A DNA stretch of 64,000 bases from contig OZ014418.1 of the NCBI GenBank assembly GCA_963965975.1, positions 1,066,501 through 1,130,500 on the forward strand, read 5' to 3'. The notes under the pieces were generated by a model. The model had not been told where the DNA came from. It was given only the letters and a program-made list of their open reading frames with translations, and searched no databases. Of the stretch, positions 42,181 through 53,545 are shown in pieces (position 1 is the stretch's first letter; each line of letters begins with the position of its first letter). A program made the translations under genes and the position numbers. The stretch is from Xestospongia bergquistia. Its lineage: Eukaryota; Porifera; Demospongiae; Haplosclerida; Petrosiidae.

Positions 42181-42326
42181 GAGGAGATCAAGTGACTTAT
42201 AAGATCACATGTCTATATAACTAATAGGTCAAAGTACTTTCAGTATGAGCTAATTGTGACCTGATTTGCGATAAGGGACCATGTCCAACAAAACATTTGT
42301 GATGAGATTTATGAAAAAAGCCCATG

Positions 42327-42444
42327 CACTGTTAAAAAAACATCTCAAAAACGTTTTGTATACATACAGTTGCTATATATGTACAACTATTCATAGTAAC
42401 TGTATATATGTATACAAAACTGTTTTTGAGGTGTTTTTACAGCG
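42327..42444. mobile_element. Hairpin-type miniature element, copy 3
   Basis: Same foldback as 35767-35882, one end CACTG and the other CAGCG (one base decayed). Confidence 0.68.
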
Positions 42445-42764
42445 ATTCTTTTAAATTACAAATGTTTTGACAAAAGTAGTCCCTTGTTGGAAATCAGGTC
42501 ACAATTAGTAGTGATTATAGCATATGAATTATAAGTCTGTGTGATCTCTGTTTGAAGTTTTTAAATGAAACCTTCTTATAATCTCACTACATGTAGTCAA
42601 AGATCAATACATTTGATTTCTGGAAGATTACTACAATGCAAACTTTAAACTAAAATGTATGGAGGATCATGATCAATTTGATATAGAAAAAAATATTTCA
42701 AGGTATTTTAATTAGCAACACATATACAACTAAATTACAATGATGAACAAGTCATACTAGACAG

Positions 42765-43844
42765 TGTCTGATTAATTATTGTCAGATTCATTTATAGAAT
42801 ATGTGAATAGTTAGAGTTCCAATCTCGTTCAAATATAAGTTTTAATTGTTCCTGAATAGTATTATTATAATTAGGCATTGTTGTATTGGTGGTTTGATTG
42901 ACAATACAACTAACACCAGCTGTATTTATAAAATAATCACCAGACCAATTTGAAGTGCCTAATAACATAAAATATAAGAAATTTAGTTGTAGAGCACAGT
43001 AAAGCTGAGGTATACTAAACAATATACTATTAAAATAGTAGTATATTTGTGAATGACCAATATAAGCAGCATTATCTGTGACCATGTACTTATTATGATT
43101 GACTCTTGAGTAAGGAATTGACTTGTTGGATAGATGAGGTACAATAAAAAAACCTCTAGAAATAAAGTAAATATAAGACTAAGTTCTAGCATTCTGTATA
43201 AATTCTAACCATTTCAATACTGCCATTAGAAGGTCCTGTAATATTCCAGGACCCTAAACTTTTCAAGAAATCAGACATATCACAAGGGGTATATTCCCAA
43301 TAACTTCTTACGAGACGAACATTTATTCCCTTCTCATAGGCAACTTTACATAGGGCATCATCAATCACAGGCCAATACCTAATAATACAATTTGAGTCAA
43401 AATTATGCAAAGAATATTTCAGAGGCTAACAATGACTGGTTATTATGTTGATATGATTATAATGGTCCATTGTCAATTTCAGTCACACAAATGGAACCAA
43501 GATCTGGAACCAGTCTCATAGCATTATCTGAGTATGTGGAATGTGCTTAATTGTTATCAACACATCGGACTTTAGGGTTTAGGTTCTTGAATAGTTGTAT
43601 AGCTACAAAATAGTCTGGTTCCTGATTTAGATTCCATTAGTGCAACTAAAACTAATGGCATAACATATGATTCATAATAATATAGATTATGAATGGTTAT
43701 TGGATTATATCCTTGTACATGTGACTATGTAGCTATTGATGCTCTTGTGACTATATCATTATATGAATGCTTTTATTATGACTTCATACAGTTATGGATA
43801 ATCTATAAACATTTAATTTTAAAGTCAACACACAAACACATGAT
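42765..43844 (-). pseudogene. Truncated PLD3/4-like 3' end, copy 3
   Basis: Exon 9 (42792-42958) and exon 7 (about 43211-43379) are open. Exon 8 carries one extra T in the RFF run, shifting its frame ahead of NHNKYMVTD. Exons 1-6 are absent. The Gln-Pro block after exon 8 is the retained intron. Junction to the receptor 5' fragment at about 43844, as in the other copies. Intron-6 remnant lacks the hAT insertions and so shows the empty target. Confidence 0.85.
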
Positions 43845-44584
43845 GCACTACTGTAGGTTATCAGAATTGGTAGGAAATCATTCTTAATAGAATGATTGCA
43901 AAATATATCATCTGAATTATTGGATGACATACTGATTAATGAACACACACTAAAAGGAGCTTAAGACAACCTGGAATATTTTCAGGACTGGAGCAAATTC
44001 ATAATAAATAGCAGTGCCTAATAAGGCCTGGCAGGAAATACACATTATTGCTCAATGATTTCCATTGCTTAAACTTATAAACATAAAAAAATAAACTGCA
44101 AAATATGAAAACATATCACACGACAATCACTTAATTCGCACCTTTCAGCTGAAGTGTGTCAAGTAGCCAGGACTCTAAAGACAAGTTGTTATATTATATG
44201 ATTAAAGTGAAGTGGTATTTAAGTTCAGAGTGATTTGCATGGATTGTATCAAATAGAGGCAGGTCCTTGATCTTTTAATGTCTTAATAGTAAGGCATTAT
44301 TGATTCTAAGAAAACTACAATTGCTTTGACCTATATACATTCATAATTCAAGTGGCTATATCTTCAGTACATCTGTTAATATATCTCAACACTGACTACA
44401 ATTAATATTAATTCTGTCAAGTTTAAATTCTAACTTTAGGTAGCACTGTAGCAGAATCAAAATAACAAATATTAATCATAATAACGAAATGGAGTGAGAT
44501 AAAACATAATTATAATAATACTGTGATCTAATGTACAGTGTATATAGTCTCAGGTTCTTCCAGGCCATGTACAGGACTACTTTG
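43845..44584. other. GPCR 5' fragment and array spacer
   Basis: 43845-43935 encodes the N-terminus of a group B receptor up to TM1 and stops. The rest repeats the 38626-39278 spacer almost base for base. Confidence 0.65.
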
Positions 44585-45680
44585 TTAGTTGATTTCTTTA
44601 TCATATTCTCTCTCCACAACGCTTTCAGACACAAAAGGATAACTGGTTGGATCTGTCACAGTGATACCATATTGAGTAAAATGATCTTCTCCAATAAGTG
44701 GCTCATGTTCAGTGATATCAGTGTTTATTACTTTCTTCTTTCTCTTAACACAGCATTTACAAAAGACTTGCACAAATTTCATTACATTATTCCTGAATTC
44801 TGAAAGTGTTATTAAATAAACTATAGTAAAAAGTCCAGCAAAGAACCCCCAACTGGCAGCTGTAATGGCATGAATGAAAAACATCCATTTAACATACCTT
44901 CCACTTATTGCTGATTGGTATATGCGGTTTGCAAGAACAATCCAACTAAGCACCTGATATATCAATGGAAAGCCAATTAATGGTAGAGCCTGTTTGAGTG
45001 CTTTACGATAATCCAAAGAAGTGTTATTGTAACAAGATCGTTTGCACAAAGTAACTAGCACAACAACCAAAGCAATATTATTGAGGATTAGCCCTAAAAA
45101 TAGTTCACCATACACTGTTCCATAAACCTCTATCATCCCTTCCTTATTCCAAGAGCAGTCATCATTGTATAGTCTAATAAAACACCATGGACCTGATATA
45201 CCATAGTTGTTATGAACAAAAGGTATCCAGGCAATTATAGCTGGAAATATCCAAGGAAAGAGGAGATATAAAGGCTCTAGTTTAGTCATACTCTCATAGT
45301 ATTTGGCAAAGAGGACCATATTTGTCAAATGTAAAGTGACCACGTACAAGAGTAGATAGAAGCATAACCCACACTGAATATTCAACAAAGAATCCTTCAG
45401 CCACACACCATTGATAGTTTTCTCCCTTCCAGTAGTTTTGCCACAATGCAGACATTTGAATCAACGTAGCAAGACAGAAAGATAAAGCAGCCACAAGTAG
45501 ATACAGGATTATTCTGTTTGTTAATAATTTGTACATACGAAATAAGACAATCAAGGCAATAGCAAGTATACACATCAATGCAGAGACAGCTCCAGTACTA
45601 CTGAAGGCTATCAGTACTGGTAGGAAATCATTCTTAATAGAATGATTACAAAAGATATCTTCTGGTTTCTTAGACAACAT
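44585..45680 (-). pseudogene. Group B GPCR with a 4-nt insertion in TM3
   Basis: N-terminal part 45680-45294 (start MLSKKPEDIF, a divergent N-terminus lacking the NSS sequon) and C-terminal part 45406-44585 are in different frames. Compared with siblings, four extra bases (GTAC) lie at about 45342 in the sequence coding for the TLVVTLHLT segment of TM3. Everything else is intact (GPWCFIRL loop, full tail), so this is a single-event inactivation and may be polymorphic. Confidence 0.85.
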
Positions 45681-46404
45681 ATTTGTATAGAGATATATTT
45701 ATATATACGCTGCCACAATAGATTTCTGATTGCTTTCAATTTCTGAATGAAGAACACGACCAGGAAGAAATATGTTGAGATCAAATGGCAAGAGAACACA
45801 CGACCAAGTCAAAGTATATAGAGAGTAGAGTGTGGTTATATTGTGGTTAATTAAATTCCCACCCATATACAACGTTGCATTGTATCGATAATTTACTCTA
45901 TTTAAAGGCCAGGAATGAATATAAATAAATTACAATGATAAACAAGTCATACTAGTATTAATTGATTTTAAACATGATCATAATATTCTCTCTCCAAATT
46001 ACTCTCAGATGTATAATAATAACTGGTTGGATTTGTAACTATACTCTACAATTCAAAATGTCCACAACTATAGAAGAAATAACAGCATACACATAGAACA
46101 ATGAAAAGTACTAAAGTACAGAACCTTACTAGCCATGTGTACAGTTATATAGTATGACACTATGTTTGTCACATCTTTGCTGTCATTATTTCACTCATAT
46201 TAGTTATGACAAGAATTTTATTATGACAGTAGCACATATATCTTATATATAGTGTAGTCTGGGATAAAATAACCCTTATCAGTAATATAGTGGAACTAGC
46301 TAAGACATAATTATAATAATTATAATAATATTGTGATCTAATGTATAGCTATGTATCTCAGGTTCTTCAAATTCCATATTCCAGGCCATGTACAGGATTA
46401 AGTT
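45681..46404. other. Class-2 upstream block, short GPCR C-terminal relic, spacer
   Basis: 45965-46040 is a short C-terminal receptor relic broken within the tail. 46040-46404 repeats the 31481-31829 spacer. No gene. Confidence 0.6.
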
Positions 46405-47514
46405 TTAGTTAATTCGTTCATCATATTCTCTCTCCACATTGCTTTCAGACACAAAAGGATAACTGGTAGGAGCTGTCACAGTGGTCCCATATCGAGTAAA
46501 ATGATCTGAGTCTGGACCAATAATGTGTTCATATTCGGTAACATCACTGTTCTCTATTTTTTTCTTTCTCTTAACACAGCACTTACAAAAGACTCGGATG
46601 AATTTCATCACATTATATCTAAATTCTGAAAGTGCTATTAGGTAAATGATAGTAAAAAGTCCTGCGAAGAACCCCCAACTGGCAGCTGTAACAGCATGAC
46701 CAAAAAACATCAATTTCATATACTTTCCACTTATTGAAGCTTGGTATATGCGATTTCCAAGTGCAATCCAACTGAGAACCTGATACATCACTGGAAACCC
46801 AATCAAGGGCAGAGTTTGTTTGAGTGCTTTACGATAATCCAAAGAAGTGTTATTGTAACAAGATCGTTTGCACAAAGTAACTAATACAACAGTCAAAGCA
46901 ATATTATTAAGGATTAGCCCAAGAAATAGTTCACCATACCATGTTGCATAAACCTCTATCATTCCTTCCTTATTCCAGGAACAGTCATTATTGTAAAGCT
47001 TTATCCAACACCATGGACCTGATACACCATAGTTGTTATGAACAAAGGGTATCCAGGCAATTATAGCTGGAAATATCCAAGGAAAGAGGAGATAGAAAGG
47101 CTCTAGTTTAGTCATACTCTCATAGTATTTGGCAAAGAGGACCATATTTGTCAGATGTAAAGTGACCATAAGAGTAGATAGAAGCATAACCCACACTGAA
47201 TATTCAACAAAGAATCCTTCAGCCACACACCATTGATAGTTTTCTCCCTTCCAGTAGTTTTGCCACAATGCAGACATTTGAATCAACGTAGCAAAACAGA
47301 AAGATAAAACAGCCACAAGTAGATACAGGATTATTCTGTTTGTTAGTAATTTATACATACGAAATAAGACAATCAAGGCAATAGCAAGTATACACATCAA
47401 TGCAGAGACAGCTCCAGTACTACTGAAGGTTAATAGGACTGGTAGGAAATCATTCTTAATAGAATGATTACAAAAGATATCATCTGAATCATTAGACATC
47501 ACACTTACATACAA
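46405..47514 (-). CDS. Group B 7TM GPCR, class-1 promoter copy
   Basis: 369 aa from MYVSV; conserved start MSNDSDD at 47499 gives 364 aa. Differs from 31830-32927 at only a few positions (for example YNNDCSW for YNDDCSW in ECL2, ATWYGELF, tail TRYGTTVTAPTS). All signature residues are present and there is no disabling change. A long (TA)n run of about 26 bp lies at 47541-47570 in the class-1 upstream block. Flanks on both sides are shared with the 31830 gene, so the whole unit was duplicated, not the gene alone. Confidence 0.87.
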   Translation of the reverse strand: MYVSVMSNDSDDIFCNHSIKNDFLPVLLTFSSTGAVSALMCILAIALIVLFRMYKLLTNRIILYLLVAVLSFCFATLIQMSALWQNYWKGENYQWCVAEGFFVEYSVWVMLLSTLMVTLHLTNMVLFAKYYESMTKLEPFYLLFPWIFPAIIAWIPFVHNNYGVSGPWCWIKLYNNDCSWNKEGMIEVYATWYGELFLGLILNNIALTVVLVTLCKRSCYNNTSLDYRKALKQTLPLIGFPVMYQVLSWIALGNRIYQASISGKYMKLMFFGHAVTAASWGFFAGLFTIIYLIALSEFRYNVMKFIRVFCKCCVKRKKKIENSDVTEYEHIIGPDSDHFTRYGTTVTAPTSYPFVSESNVEREYDERIN

Positions 47515-47541
47515 TTGCTGAGATTATACACTATACCACAG

Positions 47542-47573
<32 letters not shown>

Positions 47574-48836
47574 GCTCTCACAAATGAAAAAGTAGAAGAG
47601 AATAATAAAGTGAAGAGATCAAGTGACTTATAAGATCACATGACTGTATAACTAATAGGTCAAAGTACTTTCAGTATGATCTAATTATAGTAGTGATTAT
47701 AGTATATCAACTAAGTCATATCTGTGTGTTCTCTGTTTGAGGTTTTCTTCTGTGCTATATCTAATACAAAATGAAACCTTCTTATAATCTCATTACATGT
47801 AGTCAAAGAGCAATACATTTGATTTCTGGAAGATTACTACATTGCAAACTTCAAACTAAAATGTCTAGAGGATCGTGATCAATTTGATATAGAAAAAAGA
47901 TTTCAAGGCATTTTAATTAGCAGCATATATATATACAAATAAATTAAATGATGAACAAGTCATACTAGACAGTGTTTGATTAATTATTAAGAATAACTGG
48001 TTAAATTTGTCACCGTAATTCCATATCAAGTAAAATGATAGTCTATACCAGTAACTATTCTCCTCCATGCAGAAACTAGATCGTTTCCTCTTTTTCTTAC
48101 AGCAACACTTACAATAAGAGATTTGCTTTACAAGATATAAAATATAGTAAACAGACTTACAAAGAACTCACAACTATCTTCAAATTATTTACATCAATTG
48201 TATTTTAATTAAATGATAAATATCTCCCTCAATATTCCTTGCATGGACACTGTTTTTTAAGCCAATCAAGGCTTTTAAGTGTTTTATTTACAATATATAC
48301 CATGGTGTTATAGATGTTCATAGATAATAAAGTTTTATCCAATAAATTGTCACTATAATTATGTACACTATAAGATATGCTACTGTCTTAACTATTTCCT
48401 TTATTCTATTATCTAAGTAAACCAACACTATGAACTTTATGGTATGAGTAGTAAACATATATAATGTTCATAGATAAGTATATGATGTTTACATCCAATA
48501 AAGTAGTATGCATTTCTATATGTACAATATAACAATATATACTGAACTTTATTTAATGGGTACATTCTATATCTATGCATTATTATGTACATTAATTTGG
48601 GGGAGTCAGCACCTGTCATAGCTTTTCTGTCATAATAAATTTACTCTTACATATCAATTATGATAAGAATTCTATCAAGACAGTAGCATAAGTTTTAATG
48701 TAGTCATACTTTATCGGATAAACAATCATGATATAATATATATATAATGTAATTATAATAATGCTGTGACCTATTAAAAGTACACTCTATATATGTAGTC
48801 TCAGATTCTTCCTTATTCTGTGTGCATGATTGTTTT
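47515..48836. other. Class-1 block, GPCR relic, spacer
   Basis: A C-terminal receptor relic lies at about 47985-48180. The remainder matches 33600-34415 in order. The 48437-48619 minus ORF is short and unsupported. Confidence 0.6.
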
Positions 48837-49931
48837 TTAGTTCACTTGTTCATCATATTCTCTCTCCACATTGCTTTCAGACACCAAAGGATAACTGGTT
48901 GGATCTGTTAAAGTGATACCATATTGAGTAAAATGATCTTCTGAGTCTACACCAATAAGAGGTTCGTGGTCAGTGTTTATTACTTTCTTCTTTCTCTTAA
49001 CACAGCATTTACAAAAGACTTGCACAAATTTCATTACATTATTCCTGAATTCTGAAAGTGTTATTAGATAAACTATAGTAAAAAGTCCCGCAAAGAAACC
49101 CCAACTGGCAGCTGTAACGGCATGGGTGAAAAACATCCATTTAACATATTTTCCACTTGTTGCTGATTGGTATATGCGGTTTGCAAGAGCAATCCAAGTA
49201 AGCACCTGATATATTATTGGAAAGCCAATTAATGGTAGAGTTTGTTTAAGTGCTTTACGATAATCCAAAGAAGTGTTATTGTAACAAGATCGTTTGCACA
49301 AAGTAACTAGTACAACAGCTAGAGCAATATTATTAAGAATTTGCCCTAAAAATAGTTCACCATACAATGTTGCATAAACCTCTATCATTCCTTCCTTATT
49401 CCACGAGCAGTCGTCATTGTATAGCCTAATAAAACACCATGCACCTGATATACCATAGTTGTTATGAACAAGTGGTATCCAGGCAATTATTAATGGCAAA
49501 ATCCATGGGAAGAAAAGATAGAAAGGTTCTAGTTTAGTGATATTCTGATAGCATCTGTCAAAGAGGACCATAATTGTCAAATGTAGAGTAACCATTAGAG
49601 TAGAAAATAGCATAACCAAGTCTGAGTACTCATTAAAAAGAGCTTCAGCCACACACCATTTGTAGTGCTCTCTTTTCCAATAGTTCTGCCAAAGGGCAAG
49701 GATCAGGAACATATTAGCAAGACAAAAAGATAAAGCAGCCACAAGTAGATACAGGATTATTCTGTTTGTCAGTGATTTGTACATACGAAATATGACAATC
49801 AAGACAATAGCAAGTATACAAACAAATGCAGAGACAGCTGCAGTACTACTACAGGCTATCAGTACTGGAAAGAAATCATTTTTAATAGAACGATTACAAA
49901 AGATATCTTCTGAATTATTATTAGACACCAT
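48837..49931 (-). CDS. Group B 7TM GPCR, CFIRL sub-branch
   Basis: Intronless, 364 aa, start MVSNNNSEDIF with NNS and NRS sequons, class-2 upstream block. ECL2 reads GAWCFIRLYNDDC. TM4/ECL2 has WIPLVHNN where others have WIPFVHNN. The TM2 exit has NYWKREHYKWC and TM3 begins EALFNEYSDLVML, the most divergent TM3 in the B group, which may affect ligand contacts. The tail is shortened by a three-residue deletion (INTDHEPLI) and ends ESNVEREYDEQVN. Intact. Confidence 0.86.
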   Translation of the reverse strand: MVSNNNSEDIFCNRSIKNDFFPVLIACSSTAAVSAFVCILAIVLIVIFRMYKSLTNRIILYLLVAALSFCLANMFLILALWQNYWKREHYKWCVAEALFNEYSDLVMLFSTLMVTLHLTIMVLFDRCYQNITKLEPFYLFFPWILPLIIAWIPLVHNNYGISGAWCFIRLYNDDCSWNKEGMIEVYATLYGELFLGQILNNIALAVVLVTLCKRSCYNNTSLDYRKALKQTLPLIGFPIIYQVLTWIALANRIYQSATSGKYVKWMFFTHAVTAASWGFFAGLFTIVYLITLSEFRNNVMKFVQVFCKCCVKRKKKVINTDHEPLIGVDSEDHFTQYGITLTDPTSYPLVSESNVEREYDEQVN

Positions 49932-50864
49932 ATTTGTATAGAGTCTACAGAGATATATTTATACGCTGACACAGTGGGTTTCTGATTGCTTTCAATTTCT
50001 GAGTGAAGAACACGAGAGAAATAAGTTGAGATCAAATGGAAAATTAAAGAGAACACACGACTACACAGTCCAAGTCAAAGTGTATATATAGAGAGAGGAA
50101 TGTGCGGAGGTTTCAATTATGCTCAGTTAAATTGTGGTTAATTAAATGCCCACCTATGCAAGTTGTAAGGTTCTATGCTCAATACAATTACTTTATTTAA
50201 AGGCCAGGAATAACAAGTAATAAATTACAGTAGTAAACAAATCATGCTAGTATCGATTTTAAGTGTGATCATATTATTCTCTCTCCGCTTCACTTTCAGA
50301 TAACTGAGATGTATAACAATAACTGGTTAAATTTGTCACTGTAATTCCGGTCTATATCTGTAAGTGTTCTCCTCCATCAGAAACTAGATCATTTTCTTAT
50401 ATAGCAAGATTTACAACAAATTATTTACCTTACATTTCTAAATTCTGAAAGTGTTCCAATATAAAATATAGTAAACAACTCTACAATTCAAAATGTCCAC
50501 AACTATAGAAGAAATAACAGCATACACATAGAACAATGAAAAGTACTAAAGTACAGAACCTTACTAGTCGTGTGTACAGCTATATAGTTCACGCTATATT
50601 TGTCACATTTTTGCTACCATAATTTCACTCATATCAGTTATGATAGGAGTTTTATTATAACAGTAACGTATGTTATATATAGTGTAGTCTGGGATAAAAT
50701 AACTCTTATCAGTAAAACAGTGCATTGGAGTAGGAACAGTAATATAGTGAAACTAGCTAAGACATTAATTATATTAATTATAATAATATTGTGATCTAAT
50801 GTATATAGCTATGTAGTCTCAGGTTTGTCGAATCCATATTCCAGGCCATGTAGAGGATTAAGTT
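49932..50864. other. Class-2 block, GPCR C-terminal relic, spacer
   Basis: 50235-50450 is a C-terminal relic of the 18154-type receptor with extra internal bases. 50450-50864 is the third copy of the 31481 spacer. No gene. Confidence 0.6.
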
Positions 50865-52274
50865 TTAGTTCATTCGTTCTTCATATTCTCTCTCCACATT
50901 GCTTTTAGACACAAAAGGATAACTGGTTAGATCTGTTACAGTGATACCATATTCATAGGTGTAGCAACAGGGGGGGGGGGGGGCACAGGGGGCACGCCCC
51001 CCCCCCCCCCCAATATTTTTGGTATATTGTGAGATGGTTTCACAATCAGCTGATTTAGATTAGACACTTTTCAATCCCTATCCTCATAATACAATTTACA
51101 GCTGTAGATGCACATTTTATGTAAAAACATTTTAAAAATTTTTGTCAGTGTAAACGACAGGAGGTTTATTTTGGTTGTTATTGAAATATTTCACTGTTAA
51201 ACTAAACAATGTTAAAATGTTACATATGTGCCCCCCGAATGACAAAATTGTTCCTACACCTATGATATTGAGTAAAATAATCTGTGTCTGGACCATGCAA
51301 TAATGTGTTCATATTCGGTAACATCACTGTTCTCTATTTTTTTCTTACTCTTAACACAGCACTTACAAAAGTCTCGGATGAATTTTATTATATTATATCT
51401 AAATTCTGAAAGTACTATTAGATAAACTATAGCAAAAAGTCCTGCAAAGAACCCCCAACTAGCAGCTGTAACAGCATGACCAAAAAACATCCATTTCATA
51501 TACTTTCCACTTATTGAAGCTTGGTATATGTGATTTGCAAGTGCAATCCAACTGAGAATCTGATACATTACTAGAAAACCAATCAAGGGCAGAGTTTGTT
51601 TGAGTGCTTTACAATAAACCAAAGAAGTGGTATTGTAACAAGATCGTTTGCACAAAGTAACTAGTACAACAGCTAAAGCAATATTATTAAGGATTAGCCC
51701 AATAAATAGTTCACCATACCATGTTGTATAAACCTCAATCATTCCTTCCTTATTCCAGGAACAGTCATCATTGTAAAGCTTTATCCAACACCATGGACCT
51801 GATACACCATAGTTGTTATGAACAAAAGGTATCCAGGCAATTATAGCTGGAAATATCCAAGGAAAGAGGAGATATAAAGGCTCTAGTTTAGTCATACTCT
51901 CATAGTATTTGGCAAAGAGGACCATATTTGTCAAATGTAAAGTGACCACAAGAGTAGATAGAAGCATAACCCACACTGAATATCCAACAAAGAAACCTTC
52001 AGTGACACACCATTGATAGTTTTCTCCCTTCCAGTATTTTTGCCACAATGCAGACAATTGAATCAACGTAGCAAGACAGAAAGATAAAGCAGCCAAAGCA
52101 GATACAGGATTATCTGTTTGTTAATGATTTGTACATACAAAATATGACAATCAAGACAATAGCAAGTGTGCAAATAAACACAGAGACAGCTCCAGTACTA
52201 CTAAAGGCTATCAGTACTGGTAAAAAATCGTTCTTAATAGAATGATTACAAAAGATATCTGAATCATTAGACAT
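50865..52274 (-). pseudogene. Group B GPCR broken by a transposon and small deletions
   Basis: Start region 52274 (MSNDSD type, missing one codon of the Asp-Asp pair) to the TM1-TM2 loop is in one frame. Small deletions near 52095-52120 (lost bases in the TNRIILYLLVAA segment) shift it, leaving an open 278-codon body (52096-51260) from TM2 to the tail. The tail is then cut by a 311-bp element inserted at 50954-51264, after which the final codons (50948-50865) continue. GPWCWI is intact. Not functional as it stands. Confidence 0.88.
50954..51264. mobile_element. 311-bp inverted-repeat element inserted in a GPCR tail
   Basis: Ends CATAGGTGTAGCAACAGGGG and (complement) CATAGGTGTAGGAACAATTT. Flanked by a 5-bp direct repeat ATATT (50949-50953, 51265-51269), and the uninterrupted target is visible in sibling genes (ACCATATTGAG). 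It contains a poly-G tract followed shortly by a poly-C tract. The ends resemble those of the 71-bp element at 17729-17799, so they may be one family. Confidence 0.82.
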
Positions 52275-53125
52275 CACACTTACATACAATTACTGAGATT
52301 ATACACTATACCACAGTATATTTTTGGACACTCAAAAATGAAAAAGCAGAAGAGAATAACAAAGTGAGGAGATCAAGTGACTTATAAGATCACATGACTA
52401 TATAAAAACTAATAGGTCAAAGTACTTTCAGTATGATCTAATTAGTAGTGATTATAGTATATCAACTAAGTCATATCTGTGTGTTATCTGTTTGAGGTTT
52501 TCTTCAGTGGTATGCATACTATATCTAATACACAGTGAAACCTTTTTATAATCTCATTACATGTAGTCAAAGAACAACACATTTGATTTCTGGCATATTA
52601 CTACAATGAAAACTTTAAAATAAAATGTCTAGAGGATCATGATCAATTTGATATAGAAAAAAGATTCCAAGGTATTTTAATTAGCAGCATATATACAAAT
52701 AAATTAAATGATGAACAAGTCATACTAGACAATGTTTATTAAGAATAACTGATTAAATTTGTCACCGCAATTCCATATCAAGTAAAATGATAGTCTATAT
52801 CAGTAAGTATTCTCCTCTATCAGAACTAGATCGTTTCCTCTTTTCTAACAGCAACACTTACAATAAGAGATTTGCTTTACAAGATATAAAATATAGTAAA
52901 CAGACTTACAAAGAACTCACAACTATCTTACAAGTCATATTATTTACATCAATGTATTTTAATTAAATGATAAATGTCTCACTCCACATTCCTCGCATGC
53001 ACACTTTTTTTAATGAGGTTCTAATTCAGTGCAATCATACTATATTATAAGTAAAATCATATACACAGAACAACCAATCAATATAGATTCCATTTAGTGA
53101 TGCTTGAAATTGATAAATGCAGTTT
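52275..53125. other. Class-1 block and GPCR relics of the 18154 type
   Basis: Relics at about 52740-52930 (C-tail) and 53040-53125 (TM5-TM6 boundary) match the pair at 33395-33890. The second relic runs directly into the truncated receptor below without a gap. Confidence 0.6.
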
Positions 53126-53545
53126 TCAAGGCTCTAGTTTAGTCATACTCTCATAGTATTTAGCAAAGAGGACCATATTTGTCAAATGTAAAGTGACCAT
53201 AAGAGTAGATAGAAGCATAACCCACACCGAATATTGAACAAAGAATCCTTCAGCCACACACCATTGATAGTTTTCTCCCTTCCAGTAGTTTTGCCACAAT
53301 GCAGACATTTGAATCAACGTAGCAAAACAGAAAGGTAAAGCACCCACAAGTAGATACAGGATTATTCTGTTTGTTAGTAATTTATACATACGAAATAAGA
53401 CAATCAAGGCAATAGCAAGTATACACATCAATGCAGAGACAGCTCCAGTACTACTAAAGGCTATCAGTACTGGTAGGAAATCATTCTTAATAGAATGATT
53501 ACAAAAGATATCATCTGAATCATTATACATCACACTTACATGCAA
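53126..53545 (-). pseudogene. Group B GPCR truncated after TM3
   Basis: 139 codons from MHVSV (conserved start position reads MYNDSDD: the usual MSN Ser is changed to Tyr) through TM1-TM3, ending KLEP, where TM4 should begin. The sequence then joins abruptly to another receptor relic in the same strand. TM4-TM7 are missing, so it is a deletion pseudogene. It is the copy adjacent to the intact PLD gene. Class-1 upstream block present (TA run at 53576-53592). Confidence 0.85.
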
